Shown here piece by piece: positions 55,501 to 64,000 of a stretch of 64,000 bases of DNA. Both the position numbers and the translations under genes were made by a program. The notes beneath the pieces were generated by a model. The model did not search any database, was not told the DNA's origin, and worked only from the letters and a program-made list of their open reading frames with translations. Each line of letters begins with the position of its first letter. Positions within the stretch are counted from its first letter, which is position 1. This DNA comes from Luidia sarsii. Its lineage: Eukaryota > Echinodermata > Asteroidea > Paxillosida > Luidiidae. Where the stretch lies: positions 19,875,516 through 19,939,515 of the forward strand of contig OX465112.1 in the NCBI GenBank assembly GCA_949987565.1, in the 5' to 3' direction.

Positions 55501-58500
55501 GAGATGAACATGAGGTTTAATTTCAGTTGAACTAACGAGTTCACTACACAATTGGAAACCATAGAATGATGTCCCCAGTACGTCTTTTTCTTTCAGTTGG
55601 TGAAGCTGCAGTCTTTCCATCCACTCCCTAAACTGGTGCTCAAGTACAGACAGGTAAGACTCCCTGACCCATACCTCCTGACTGTACACCTTTCCTTGTG
55701 AAGCATCGGTGTATAAATGTTCTTGCCTTCATGGAGGTTCATGCTAGATGTTGGAGTCTGGTGATTTTTTTTCCCAGTTTGTATACTTTAGAGGACCTGG
55801 CATTCCCATGTGTCAGTTTGGCATTCTACATGGAGTATCAGACTCCTCTGAATGCGCAGTGCTGCACCCTTTACATACAAATGACAAGGTTCATTACAAT
55901 AAAATCACTCAAACAAAGAGAAAAGATAACAGAAGTGAGAAACAGTTTAACTAGATGGAAGATAAAGACAGGTTGCCTGGTCAGTGCCCAAACCAAAGTA
56001 TGGGGATACGTCTGTCCCACCAGCAAGGAGTTAATGATTACTAAAGCCTAACCCTGCTGACATCGGTAAAGTCGATCTCGACCTTTATGCACCAAATGGC
56101 ATAATTACAAGAATGAAAACACAAACAGCTCCCTACCATGGGAGGGGGACATCCCCCTCACACACCCTCGCCCCTCACTGTGCGAGCTCCAGCTAGGTCA
56201 CTAATTTGTTCCTCCCCAAAATGGTTCCTTCACTTTTCAGAACCGGTTTGTATCCTTGGCACTTGCTAATAAGGTGCTAGTGTTTGTGAAGTAAATGAAA
56301 TAACTGTTGCAAACTGCTCACTAACTAAAGTGACCTGTAATACATAAATCTCAAATGTTAATGGGCCTGACGTTTCGATCCTAGCAGGACCTTTCTCAAA
56401 GACAAAGAGAAAGCTTTGAGAAAGATCCTGCTAGGATCGAAACAAGAAATCTTTTGAGATAGTGCTAGTGTTTGTGTGCACATTTGTTTGTGAGTAGCGT
56501 GATATTGTCCTCTGAGATGGCAACGTTCGGAATACCTGAGGTGGTTCATCAAAAGTCTGAGGTGAGCTCAAGGCTTAAAAATATGCAAAAATATGTTACC
56601 CAAAATGCTGAATTATTATTTCTTTCCCGTTAGTTGTTGAAGCTCAAGTCTACCTTTGTTGATGGAATACTGGACTGCATAGATGATGTGAGTATCTATA
56701 AATACACAGCTCCCTTTTAAAATCTACTGCATGAGAATTTGGGTATTGTAAGACTATTAACTGAATTTACAATGTTCTTGGTCGTGGTTTACAAAGAACA
56801 TGACAAGAGATATATGTTCCACTCACATTTCTAATTTCTACACAATAATAAAGCACGGCCCCAGCAGGATTTTTCTCAAAGGCAGAGTGACCTGCCATTG
56901 AGAAAGATGCTGCTCGGATCAAAACGTCAAGCCCACTAGATTTTGAGATTTTGATTTTGGTGAATTTAGTCAGTAAGCAGTTTGCAAATTTTTTGAGTTG
57001 TATTACTAAAAGATCAGCACTGTACAAAATATTTAGCCAAACAAAAAGACAAAGGCAGGGGTTTATGAGAACAAAAATGTTCAATTGAGTCGATTCCTGA
57101 AAATAATGACAGACGAAGCAGTCTTGATGTCAATGGGGAGAGACTTCCATAGTTTGGGTCCAGCTAAAGTATAGAGAACGAGAGATTTTGACCCAGTAGG
57201 AACAGATAGAACAAGTTTCTGATCAGAAGAATATATATTATCAATTTTACATTGGAGCTATATAGCTCCTTTTATTGCGTTATCAAAAACAGTAACACTT
57301 CAATCAGAAATTAAAACAAGAAGTTGAGATAATTATAGTTACTTGTATATAAACATTTAATTACCGTACTCTATCTGGGAGTTATGGGACAAAAAAGGGA
57401 CTTCCCTAAGAACCAAAAATTAGTTTGTTGATTTTTCCAATACTGCATACGGTAATCTGTTATTCTTGCAATACAAAGATTTAAAAGTTTCCAAGTTCAA
57501 TCTTCGACATTCACAATACAAAAAAACGCTTTACATTCAGCTTATAATTCAAAGTAATGTCCATGTCACTTGAGTTGAAATGTTATCGAATGTCGAATGT
57601 TCCAAATTTGTCTGATCATTTTGGCTTCAAGAACACTTTCAACTTGATATTTGACCGTAGGGCTACATTCATACCAGCTGGGAGCAAACATCAGCGGCAA
57701 CTGGGAGACTGCAGTCAGCTAACCCTGTGAGTAAATGAGACTTAAGGCTTTGCATGGTGGGTGAATCAATATAGGAAGGTTTGCGGTGAACATCATGTAT
57801 CAGGTCTCTTAAAGGAAGAGGTATGGTTCTGAAAAGAACCTGAGGGTAACTCTACCAGAACCATACCTCTTCCTTTAAGAGACCTGATACATGGTGTTCA
57901 CCGCAAACCTTCCTATATTAACCCTGTGAGTATTGCTCAAATGGATTCCATTGAATGTAGAGTGCCTCACCTTTCCCTCCCAGTAAGATCCCTGCTTGTG
58001 CTAGCAGTCAATCCACACAGAGCATCTTTTAGTTGCTATTGCAGTTAATGGAATGATTCTGCCTTTGATGAGAAAGGTCCTGCTGGCCTATGGGATCAAA
58101 TTAGCAGACTGAGCTGATGGAATATGAAATGAAACAGAACTAGTTGACTATTTAGGGAGGCCACCATCTAAGGGCTGGATAGCTCAGATTGTAAGAGTGC
58201 TGGTGTGCCAAAGACTAGTTGACTATTAGGGAAGGCCACCATCTAATTAAGGGCTGGATAGCTCAGATTGTAAGAGGGCTTGTGTGCAAAACCAGAGGTC
58301 TCAGGTTCAAGTCCTGGTCCAGTCAAAGTTTTCTTGGCCATTTTCCAAAATTGTTCAAATGATCCCAGTCAGTTTTTCTTTGATTTGTTTGAAATGAAAC
58401 AAGTAATAATAGCAATCAGAAGTTGGATGAAATCAATATTCACAACCATCTTTGTTTGGATTACCAAACTCTATCCAGAAAAGAATCGTGTGGGTTTAAG

Positions 58501-61500
58501 AGTTTAGCGATGGCTTTCTTGATTCTACAGAATATCCAGAATATCCCCAAGCAGCCTTTCACTGTGGAGGAGGGGAGGACAGATGGACATGATGGTCCAG
58601 GTGTCATGACGATTCTTGCCAGAACACCTTTTATCAGTCATGAAGGATGGTCCTTCGTAGCAGCAGGTAATATAGGATTGAGGTTAAATCCTTTTGTCAT
58701 TGTACCAAGGTTTTCTCACAGCTTTGATGGGCTACCTCAGGTCTTTGTCTCCAACTCTGCCACCTCAGGGCTCAAAGTCAGGCTAGAGAGATGAACACCA
58801 AGCAAAAGCACTTTATCTAGGATGAGATCCATACAGGATTTGTTCTAGCATGTTCTCGCATGCAATATACTACAGTGTTGAAGACTCATTCCCAATCAAA
58901 TTTGCGACTTATAGAAAATCAATCTAGCACATGCACAGTATAAAGATCCTGAACGAGTCAGGAATTAGGAATAATGTTGTCTTAACTGTGTTCTTGTTAC
59001 AGATTTCCAATCTATTGAGCTTCGTGTTTTGGCACATCTGTCCCATGACCCTGTCCTGATCCAATCGTTCAACAAACCAGATTGCATGGATATCTTTGTG
59101 GAATTGACGTCTCAATGGTAAGCAAGAATTCTTGATAACTGCTGGATCACAGCTTGCCACTGCAAACCTTACAAGACTTTCTGAAATTAGTCAACAAGCT
59201 TGTTGTCCAACGATTGCATGGAAGTAAAACATTCTACTAAAATCGAAATATTTTTGAAAAAATGGCAAAGAAAAAATTTTGACTGCGGGACTGGGACAAT
59301 TTGTTTCTTGCATCTGAATGAAAAAGTGGGTGTGATCCCTGGAGATATGCAGCAGTTAATGGTCAAATGCTTATGACTGGTGCCCCCACCCCGGCAAAGA
59401 CTAGTTGACTATTTAGGGAAGCCACCATTAAAGGCTGGATAGCTGATCAGATGGTAAGAGCGCTGGTATGTAAAACCAGAGGTCTCAGATTTATGCACGT
59501 CAAAGGTTTTCATTCATATGTCCAAATATACAGATGTATACCTACATGTACATGTTTTTGGTGCTACAACAGATATGTTGGGTGTTTGTTCTGGTGATTT
59601 GTATGCAACCTTTTCACCAATTTCTTCTGGCAATCCCACACAGGCTCGGCATAGCAGCAGCTGATGTGACCACAGCGGATCGTGAGAAAACCAAACGGAT
59701 CGTTTATTCAGTTATATATGGAGTAGGTAAGTGAAAAAAATACTGGAAAAACTGACTGGGAATTTTACTGGGACCGGGACTTGAATCCAAAGTGAGACCT
59801 TTGGTAGTGCTCTTACCACCTGAGTTATCTGGTCCTTACATATAGATGGCAGCTTTCCCAAATAGTTTGTTTGTCTTTACCAGGGTTGGGGACGTCAGTC
59901 AGAAGCATTTAATCAAGTTGGTGATTGGTTGAAGCACTCACTTGAAAGGGCGCAATAAGGACAGACAATAGATCTCATGACCAGGGGCCAATTTCATAGA
60001 GCCGCTTATAAGCGCCAAAACAGGCATAAGCACAAAAAGTCATGAGCCACAGAATCCCCTTGCCAAACCAAACTTCATTATTGTTTCATGCTAAGCAAAG
60101 AAGAGGGGAATAGAAGTCAGAGGCAATGAACATCAAACCGCAGGGCAATTTGTAATCCTGCTTACACAAGGAAGACTTTTTCTGCTTAGCGGATTTTCAT
60201 GCTTAAGCGGCTCTATGAAATTGGACCCTGATGTCATGAGTGATATGATACACCAAGGGAATGGTAAATTGAGGTAAGAGGGAGCAGATTTGGGGAACCC
60301 AACTTGGTCCTCTGGAAGGTGGTGCGCAACTCCCAAGCACAGCTTGCTTAAACCGTCACGAAAACTACGTGCTATGCCAGCGAATGTTTACGTAAAATGC
60401 AAAAGGTTACTAACAATTAACGGTTAGAATTTACATTTGATGTGTTATGTAAGATATGTACGGCCCTAAGTGGGGTGTTACTTAAAGCAATGAAGCTGGT
60501 TGTATGGACAACCGTAAGGGACAATAAAGGGAAGGTTTGATCGGCATGATAACCTTTTATTGCCAGGCACGCAGCAGCTGTAATCTGGCTACAGTCACAT
60601 AATAATGAAAGCCAGTTTGTTTTCTGTTCTCTTTCCAGGGCCAGACAAGCTGGCAGAAACTCTAAGTGTCAGCAGAGAGGAAGCCAAGACATTTACCAGA
60701 AGTTTCCTCCGTAAGTGACCCCCCTGCATGATCCCTTCACTTGAACTCATTCCTTGTCAGAGCAAAGTCTCAAGTCATCTTACCCTACCAGAACCTTCCC
60801 CAAGTGCAGTGTATTGGATTTTATTCATCCAAAATTAAGTTCTCATCTAATCAAAGATTGATCAATATTTGTCTACTTTGATTTCTTGTAACAGCCAAGT
60901 AATTAGCCAATTGACTTCTAATTAAGGATCACTTCTTTTATTACAGGCTTTCCTGCACTGCACTTATTTTGCTTTTCAGATCTCAGCGCAACCATGCCCT
61001 CTGAAATTAATTCTTTTGTGTACCACTAGAACCAGACAGCTTATTAAAAATTTAGCTCACCAGGAAAACTCACTGGTGTACTATAAAAAACAGTAGAAAG
61101 CTCCAGACCACTTAGGTCAAGTTCGAGCGGTCTGTTCTTCACACGCAGATCTTGTTCTCGCACTCAAACCACACGAACATGACCCAAGATCTTTGCTACA
61201 CTCGGAACAGGATCACATGCCACCTCTCCACCAAGGTCGTTCAGCCTATGGCCAGAACGCACGCGCCCGAACTCGATCTTAGATTCATCTTGTCTAGATC
61301 TGTTGCCATGTAAACTATGATTTGAAGTTTGTTTGTTTGTCTGTTTTTTTAGGCACCTTTCGAGGAGTGAGCTCCTTCAGTAAGTCGGCCATCTCTTGTT
61401 GTCAACGCCATGGTTTTGTTCAGACAATCTTTAGAAGAAGACGGCTCATTGCTAACATCAACTCCTCTGACTTCCACGTCCGTTCTCATGCTGAGAGGCA

Positions 61501-63889
61501 GTGTGTGAACTTTGTAGTCCAAGGTGAGTGTGGACAAGAAGTAAAAGGTAGCTACAGTACATAATTATGTAACCCAGATAGAGAGGTTAATCTCTAAAAG
61601 GTAGCTACATATGTAACCCAGATAGAGAGGTTAATCTCTAAAAGGTAGCTACATATGTAACCCAGATAGAGAGGTTAATCTCTAAAAGGTAGCTACATAT
61701 GTAACCCAGATAGAGAGGTTAATCTCTAAAAGGTAGCTACATATGTAACCCAGATAGAGAGGTTAATCTCTAAAAGGTAGCTACATATATAACCCAGATA
61801 GAGAGGTTAAACTCTAAAAGGTAGCTACATATGTAACCCAGATAGAGAGGTTCATCTCTAAGAGTAAGTCTAACCAAGGTTTGACTCAGATGTTCCCCAT
61901 GTCCTAAAGTTCAAGTTCTTAAAGGGATGTGAAAATGGGCCTATCACAATCTACTCCCTTAATCAAATCACAAAGTGGATGAAGCTTTTCAATTAAAGTC
62001 AAACAAACAAAGGAAAAATTAACTGGGAACTTTTAAATAATTCTGAAAGATTCAAATTTTGGAGGGCCCGACGTTTCAATCCTAGCAGGACCTTTCTCAA
62101 AGCCAGAAAGATGGCAGAGAAAACTTTGACTGGAGTGGGACTTGAACCCGAGACCTCAGGTTTGGCATACTAGCGCTCTGACCAAAATCTTGTTGTCACG
62201 TGATGATAAGCCTGCCTTGATGAAACCTCTTTGCATAGGGTCCGCAGCTGATATCTGCAAGTTTGCCATGATTCAAGTCATTCAAGCTCTCTCCACAAGG
62301 CCACAGATTCAGGCAAGGTGAGTACATGCACAGTAGTTTTAATGGACAGGCCAAGGTAACACTCACTATTGATAGATAGAAACTGCAGTTCAGGGATCAC
62401 ACAAAGTGGATGCAGCTTTTAGGTTATACAGCGATCTAAAAATTGAGAAGGCCTGACATTTTGACATTTTTATCTTAGCAGGACCTTTCTCAAAGCAAAG
62501 TGACGAGGACATACACAGACACTGTTGGGGGAAGGAAAGCCCTGACACATGACAGAGGAAGGACAAAAGGAAAGGGAGTGGGATGCAGATGTACACATGA
62601 AGGGAGGGGAGATCAACGAGAAAACAAACAAAAGGGTGGGGAGGATCAAAGGGACAGGAGTAAGGTGGGAGATCAAAGGGGAAAGGGACAGGGAAGATGA
62701 AAGAAAAGAGGGATTAATGAAGTGAGGATAAGTCATTCCCTTCCTAGATGTTGAGGCTTATATCAGTTAGGAACTATAGTGTTTGTTTTTAGATGCCTGT
62801 GGTATTATAACAAGTAAGATAAATATGACCAAAGCCTAAGCCCGAGCCTAAGCCTTCATTTCATAAACGGCCATAGATCAATGAACGTTGGTTTGGATGC
62901 TTTTCACTCAGGCTTGTTGCCCAGATTCATGATGAGTTACTCTTTGAGGTTGCTGACTCAGATGTCCAAACAGTCCAAGGTTAGTGTAGCAAAGGCTTCT
63001 CTGAATGCAGCATATACAATTATACAGACCTAGGCTTTCAATTCTTGTAGGAACATTTCCAAAGGTGAATTTTAAGCAAGGTCCTCTGAAAAAGGTCCTG
63101 CAAGGATCAATATGTGAGACACTCCTACTTAATATTTACCAGATCATTTGAGTCATTGCCAATTTTCTTAAAGTTGTGGTTTTCTATCAGTAATTGTATT
63201 GAAACACATTCAAATTGCTATTAATTCTAGTACCATGAACGTGACTCATTTTATACTGGTACATGTAAGCATTGTGGCATTCATTAGATGGGAAACTGAT
63301 TTTCCTGAATTTTTTTCTGAAGATTTGGGAAAGTTGGAAGCATTTCAGTTCATAAGGATTATTTTTTGGGTGATTTTAATTCTGTCCAGGAATATTGAAG
63401 ACAGTTATGGAAGGAACTAAGTTTGACTGTAGTACTCACATTCAATTGCAGGTTAGTACCGAGAAATTGTTTGAAAAATAGTAAAGAAAACTGACTGCAC
63501 CAGGACTTGAACCCGAGACCTCTGGATTAATGTACCAGTGCTCTTCCTAATAGTCAATTAGTCTTTGCTGGGGTGGGGGTGCCAGTCAGAAGCATCCAAC
63601 CATTAACTGTCATAGTTTCTTAGAAGCTATGTCTCCAAACTGTTCATACGAAAGAGTGCTTGCATGGTGATAAAGATATCTTGGATTTAAGAGCTTATAA
63701 AGTCCATGTTTGTTCCTTTTCATGTCAAATTTACTCTTAATGAAAACTCCAGATAGAACTAACTTCATGGTCTAATTATGTCCTCATTGCATCAGTTGCA
63801 CAGGTATAGCCACTGTGTTTTGTTGATTGTGATAGGTTCCTCTTCCTGTGTCCATTACTACTGGCACAAACTGGGGTCAGATGGCGTGA
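46568..63889 (+). CDS. POLN: DNA polymerase nu (family A), complete 24-exon gene
   Basis: POLN is a nuclear low-fidelity family A polymerase linked to crosslink repair and recombination. Exons: 46568-46715, 47448-48360, 48848-48912, 49502-49584, 49839-50024, 50716-50909, 51385-51494, 51913-52037, 52429-52558, 53061-53125, 53399-53482, 54578-54673, 55597-55653, 56634-56687, 57661-57726, 58531-58666, 59003-59117, 59644-59726, 60639-60710, 61353-61523, 62239-62317, 62912-62979, 63390-63451, 63836-63889. The sum is 3216 nt, 1071 aa, in phase throughout. Residues from about 404 match the POLN exonuclease-like and polymerase domains: HPLPKLVLKYRQ, KSTFVDG, TGRLQSANP|NIQNIPK, motif A at D838, the O-helix DREKTKRIVYSVIYG (889-902, with POLN's Tyr897 in place of Phe), RSHAERQCVNFVVQGSAAD and motif C QIHDELLFEV (D1018-E1019). 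The N-terminal 400 residues are polar, poorly conserved and include a large exon 2; the start exon is least certain. Motif A reads DFQSIELR rather than DFSQIELR. Confidence 0.93.
46985..47146. mobile_element. Foldback MITE (ACTTGGACCCGACAAGTCACC), copy 2
   Basis: Arms TAGTCCGAGTAACTTGGACCC and its complement GGGTCCAAGTTACTCGGACTA are perfect over the outer 25 nt. It is flanked by a TACTAG-rich simple repeat (46900-46940) and lies in POLN intron 1. Confidence 0.7.
48430..48690 (-). mobile_element. tRNA-Cys-like SINE
   Basis: A minus-strand copy with leader, A-box and the B-box GGTCTCGGGTTCGAGTCCC, the best B-box match in the window. It lies in POLN intron 2. The element's TTGTTTGCATTTGAATGAAAG segment follows on the plus strand. 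Confidence 0.65.
49008..49382. mobile_element. MITE with GGCCCTATACAACAT termini
   Basis: AAAGGCCCTATACAACATAAT at the left and ATGTTGTATGGGGCCTTTT at the right; about 375 bp, in POLN intron 3. It is the reverse orientation of the copy at 4211. Confidence 0.7.
49700..49810 (+). mobile_element. 'GAAAC' foldback element (family B), right arm, just before POLN exon 5
   Basis: TCCTGCTTGGATCGAAATGTC, AGGCCCACTAAATTTTGAG, TTTTAGTCAGCAGTTTTGCAA and ATTTTTGTACATTAC end about 25 nt before the acceptor of exon 49839-50024. The element may supply part of the branch-point region. Confidence 0.6.
51053..51292. mobile_element. MITE with AGACCGATTGC termini, variant interior
   Basis: CAATAGACCGATTGCATGAC and GCACAATCGGTCTATTG are perfect ends. 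The interior differs from the other two copies except near TTATAGTGGGTATTTTGG. It lies in POLN intron 6. Confidence 0.7.
52203..52350 (+). mobile_element. Pogo/Tc1-mariner-like MITE
   Basis: ATAGTGGAATGTTGCTATAAC, CATCCCGGGATCCAGGAAT and TTATAGCTACGTTCCGGTGTA. It lies in POLN intron 8. Confidence 0.65.
53126..53230 (+). mobile_element. Foldback element (left arm) at the 5' splice site of POLN exon 10
   Basis: Directly after the donor GTATGATT comes GGAAGGCTTGCATGG, then GGGTGGAAGGTTTGCAG, GTGACACCATGTACA and GTGGCTCTGGAAAG. The order is the same as in the copies at 5841 and 57734. The right arm is missing or decayed. Confidence 0.65.
53505..53665 (+). mobile_element. Pogo/Tc1-mariner-like MITE
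   Basis: CAGTGGAACGTGGCTGTAAG begins 22 nt after the donor of POLN exon 11. It continues with CATCCCGGGATCCAGGAAAA and AAATCGGGAGCCGAATGTTCG and ends at AACGTACAACTGTA. Confidence 0.65.
53665..53850 (+). mobile_element. Foldback element fragments (tandem) in POLN intron 11
   Basis: Two similar pieces carrying CTTGTGAGATGGAGTGTGGC or CTGTGAGATGGAGTGTGGCTC, each followed by GCAAAGAGCTGGTAACTCA and TTTATGGCAGTTTGTA, lie 100-130 nt apart. They directly follow a pogo-like MITE. Confidence 0.5.
54047..54472. mobile_element. MITE with TTTCCACTGGAC-type termini, uninterrupted
   Basis: TAGTTTCCACTGGACTTATT at the left and AGTCCAGTGGAAACGCGGCTT at the right. The left end is itself an inner hairpin (ATTTTGGTTAAAGTAACCGAG and its complement). 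It lies in POLN intron 11. Confidence 0.7.
54767..54915 (+). mobile_element. Foldback element in POLN intron 12
   Basis: GTAAGACTTGAAAGTTTGTG begins the copy, followed by TGGCAGGTTTGCGGTGACAC, CACTTCTCTTTCAAGAAGG and GTGTGGCTCTGAAAAGAGCC. It lies 93 nt beyond the exon 12 donor and again opens with a GTAAG donor-like word. Confidence 0.6.
55085..55275. mobile_element. 'GAAAC' foldback element (family B)
   Basis: The left arm ACAAAAAACTGTTGCAAACTG ... GGGCCCGATGTTTCAATCC and AAGCAGGACCTTTCTCAAAGG is followed by a deleted right arm that keeps GGTCATGCTAGGTTCAGACCC and GATGTATTGCAGGTCAT. Confidence 0.6.
56295..56460. mobile_element. 'GAAAC' foldback element (family B)
   Basis: Both arms around the centre are present: GGGCCTGACGTTTCGATCC, TAGCAGGACCTTTCTCAAAG and GAGAAAGATCCTGCTAGGATC, GAAACAAG. 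Left flank TAACTGTTGCAAACTGCTCAC. Confidence 0.65.
56855..57005. mobile_element. 'GAAAC' foldback element (family B)
   Basis: CAGCAGGATTTTTCTCAAAGG, then GAGAAAGATGCTGCTCGGATC, AAAACGTCAAGCCCACTAGAT and TTTAGTCAGTAAGCAGTTTGC. It lies in POLN intron 14. Confidence 0.6.
57115..57260 (+). mobile_element. Possible LINE-type remnant in POLN intron 14
   Basis: CTTCCATAGTTTGGGTCCAGC with AGAACGAGAGA and a following run resembles a segment at 18250-18300 (CATTCCACAGTTTGGGCACAA). Both are of the kind found near the 3' ends of decayed non-LTR elements. Weak call. Confidence 0.25.
57734..57919 (+). mobile_element. Foldback element at the 5' splice site of POLN exon 15
   Basis: Two arms of about 65 nt, nearly perfectly complementary, run AATATAGGAAGGTTTGCGG ... 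AGAGGTATGGTTCTG and back. They are preceded by the family's 5' segment GACTTAAGGCTTTGCATGG. The 14-nt sequence TAACCCTGTGAGTA, which spans the exon/intron boundary at 57726/57727, occurs on both sides (57720-57733 and 57919-57932). Confidence 0.75.
58135..58350 (+). mobile_element. tRNA-Cys-like SINE with two tandem units
   Basis: Two leader/A-box units (first with GACTATTTAGGGAGG, second with GACTATTAGGGAAGG) are followed by one B-box half (CAGAGGTCTCAGGTTCAAGT). The first unit ends TGTGCCAAAGACTAG, the same junction as in the big satellite. It lies in POLN intron 15. Confidence 0.7.
59280..59510 (+). mobile_element. tRNA-Cys-like SINE, single unit
   Basis: Single copy in POLN intron 17 with upstream TGATCCCTGGAGATATGCAG, leader GACTAGTTGACTATTTAGGG, an A-box carrying a small insertion (TAGCTGATCAGATGG) and a decayed B-box. 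Confidence 0.6.
59745..59930 (-). mobile_element. tRNA-Cys-like SINE, degenerate
   Basis: Reverse copy in POLN intron 18 with recognisable tail, B-box region (AAGTCCCGGTCCCAGT) and leader end. The A-box is decayed. Confidence 0.5.
59987..60232. mobile_element. MITE with CAATTTCATAGAGCCGCTTA termini
   Basis: GGGCCAATTTCATAGAGCCGC at the left and GCGGCTCTATGAAATTGGACC at the right. The interior AACCAAACTTCATTATTGTTTC also occurs in a decayed copy at about 9590-9970. It lies in POLN intron 18. Confidence 0.7.
61565..61865 (+). repeat. 43-bp tandem repeat, ~7 copies, in a POLN intron
   Basis: The unit reads AAAGGTAGCTACATATGTAAC then CCAGATAGAGAGGTTAATCTC. The copies differ at only a few positions, so the array is young. 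It starts about 30 nt after the donor of exon 61353-61523. Confidence 0.9.
62100..62180 (-). mobile_element. tRNA-Cys-like SINE, 3' fragment
   Basis: The reverse strand keeps tail, B-box (GGTCTCGGGTTCAAGTCCC) and anticodon arm. It abuts a truncated foldback element at 62050-62100. Confidence 0.55.
62395..62505 (-). mobile_element. 'GAAAC' foldback element (family B), left-arm fragment
   Basis: GGCCTGACATTTTGACATTT, CTTAGCAGGACCTTTCTCAAA at 62440-62500. Related scraps lie at 50630-50670, 52715-52765, 58065-58095, 62055-62105 and 63075-63115. Confidence 0.5.
63475..63605 (-). mobile_element. tRNA-Cys-like SINE, internally deleted
   Basis: Reverse copy between the last two POLN exons. It has the B-box GGTCTCGGGTTCAAGTCCT and leader remnants (GACTAATTGACTATTAGG) but lacks the A-box. 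Confidence 0.55.
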
Positions 63890-64000
63890 TGGCAGACACA
63901 CCGCAAGGATGTGATGTGGAAAGATTCTTGGATTGTTGTAGCAATGTGCCCATCACCTTGATGACTCTACAAATAATGCAAGAAACACCATAATGGTCTC

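Noticed and set aside
55698..56051. 117-codon forward ORF in POLN intron 13
   Set aside because: It starts between two phase-matched POLN exons, has no homology, and POLN splices cleanly around it.

Overview
This is a window of animal nuclear DNA. It has long introns with GT/AG splice sites, sparse short exons, AT-rich intergenic DNA and a very high density of short interspersed foldback and tRNA-derived repeats. The protein families are all metazoan. Frequent TACATGTA and TAGGCCTA words, a nearly intronless orphan rhodopsin-class receptor and the repeat style suggest a marine invertebrate deuterostome, most likely an echinoderm. That placement is inference; no species can be named from the sequence.

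Layout: (1) 1-16.6 kb, + strand, the 3' part of a prominin (CD133-like) gene whose 5' exons lie off the left edge; its last long intron holds a ~3.4 kb satellite of about 50 units of 69-75 bp. (2) 20.7-21.7 kb, +, a single-exon class A GPCR of 329 aa. (3) 23.4-24.1 kb, -, the last two exons of an SFR1/MEI5-like recombination factor. (4) 26.4-36.2 kb, +, a complete four-exon mitoferrin gene (mitochondrial iron carrier, 359 aa). (5) 42.2-45.6 kb, -, a complete five-exon ARH3 (ADP-ribosyl-acceptor hydrolase 3, 353 aa). (6) 46.6-63.9 kb, +, a complete 24-exon DNA polymerase nu gene (POLN, 1071 aa), divergent from ARH3 across about 1 kb. I assembled exons by reading frame, splice consensus and family alignment. 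For mitoferrin, ARH3 and POLN all exon phases agree and the summed lengths are multiples of three.

The genes do not form one pathway. SFR1, ARH3 and POLN are all DNA-damage related (homologous recombination, removal of serine ADP-ribose, translesion/crosslink repair), but clustering by chance is the simplest reading.

The repeats are the striking part. One tRNA-Cys-like SINE is seen as single copies, as short 2-4 unit arrays and as the 50-unit satellite, all with the unit junction in the tRNA anticodon loop. One foldback family starts within a few bases of the 5' splice site of three separate exons, twice with flanking direct repeats that duplicate the splice donor. That makes it a candidate introner-like or splice-site-targeting element. 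A second foldback family carries a motif resembling part of a hammerhead ribozyme.
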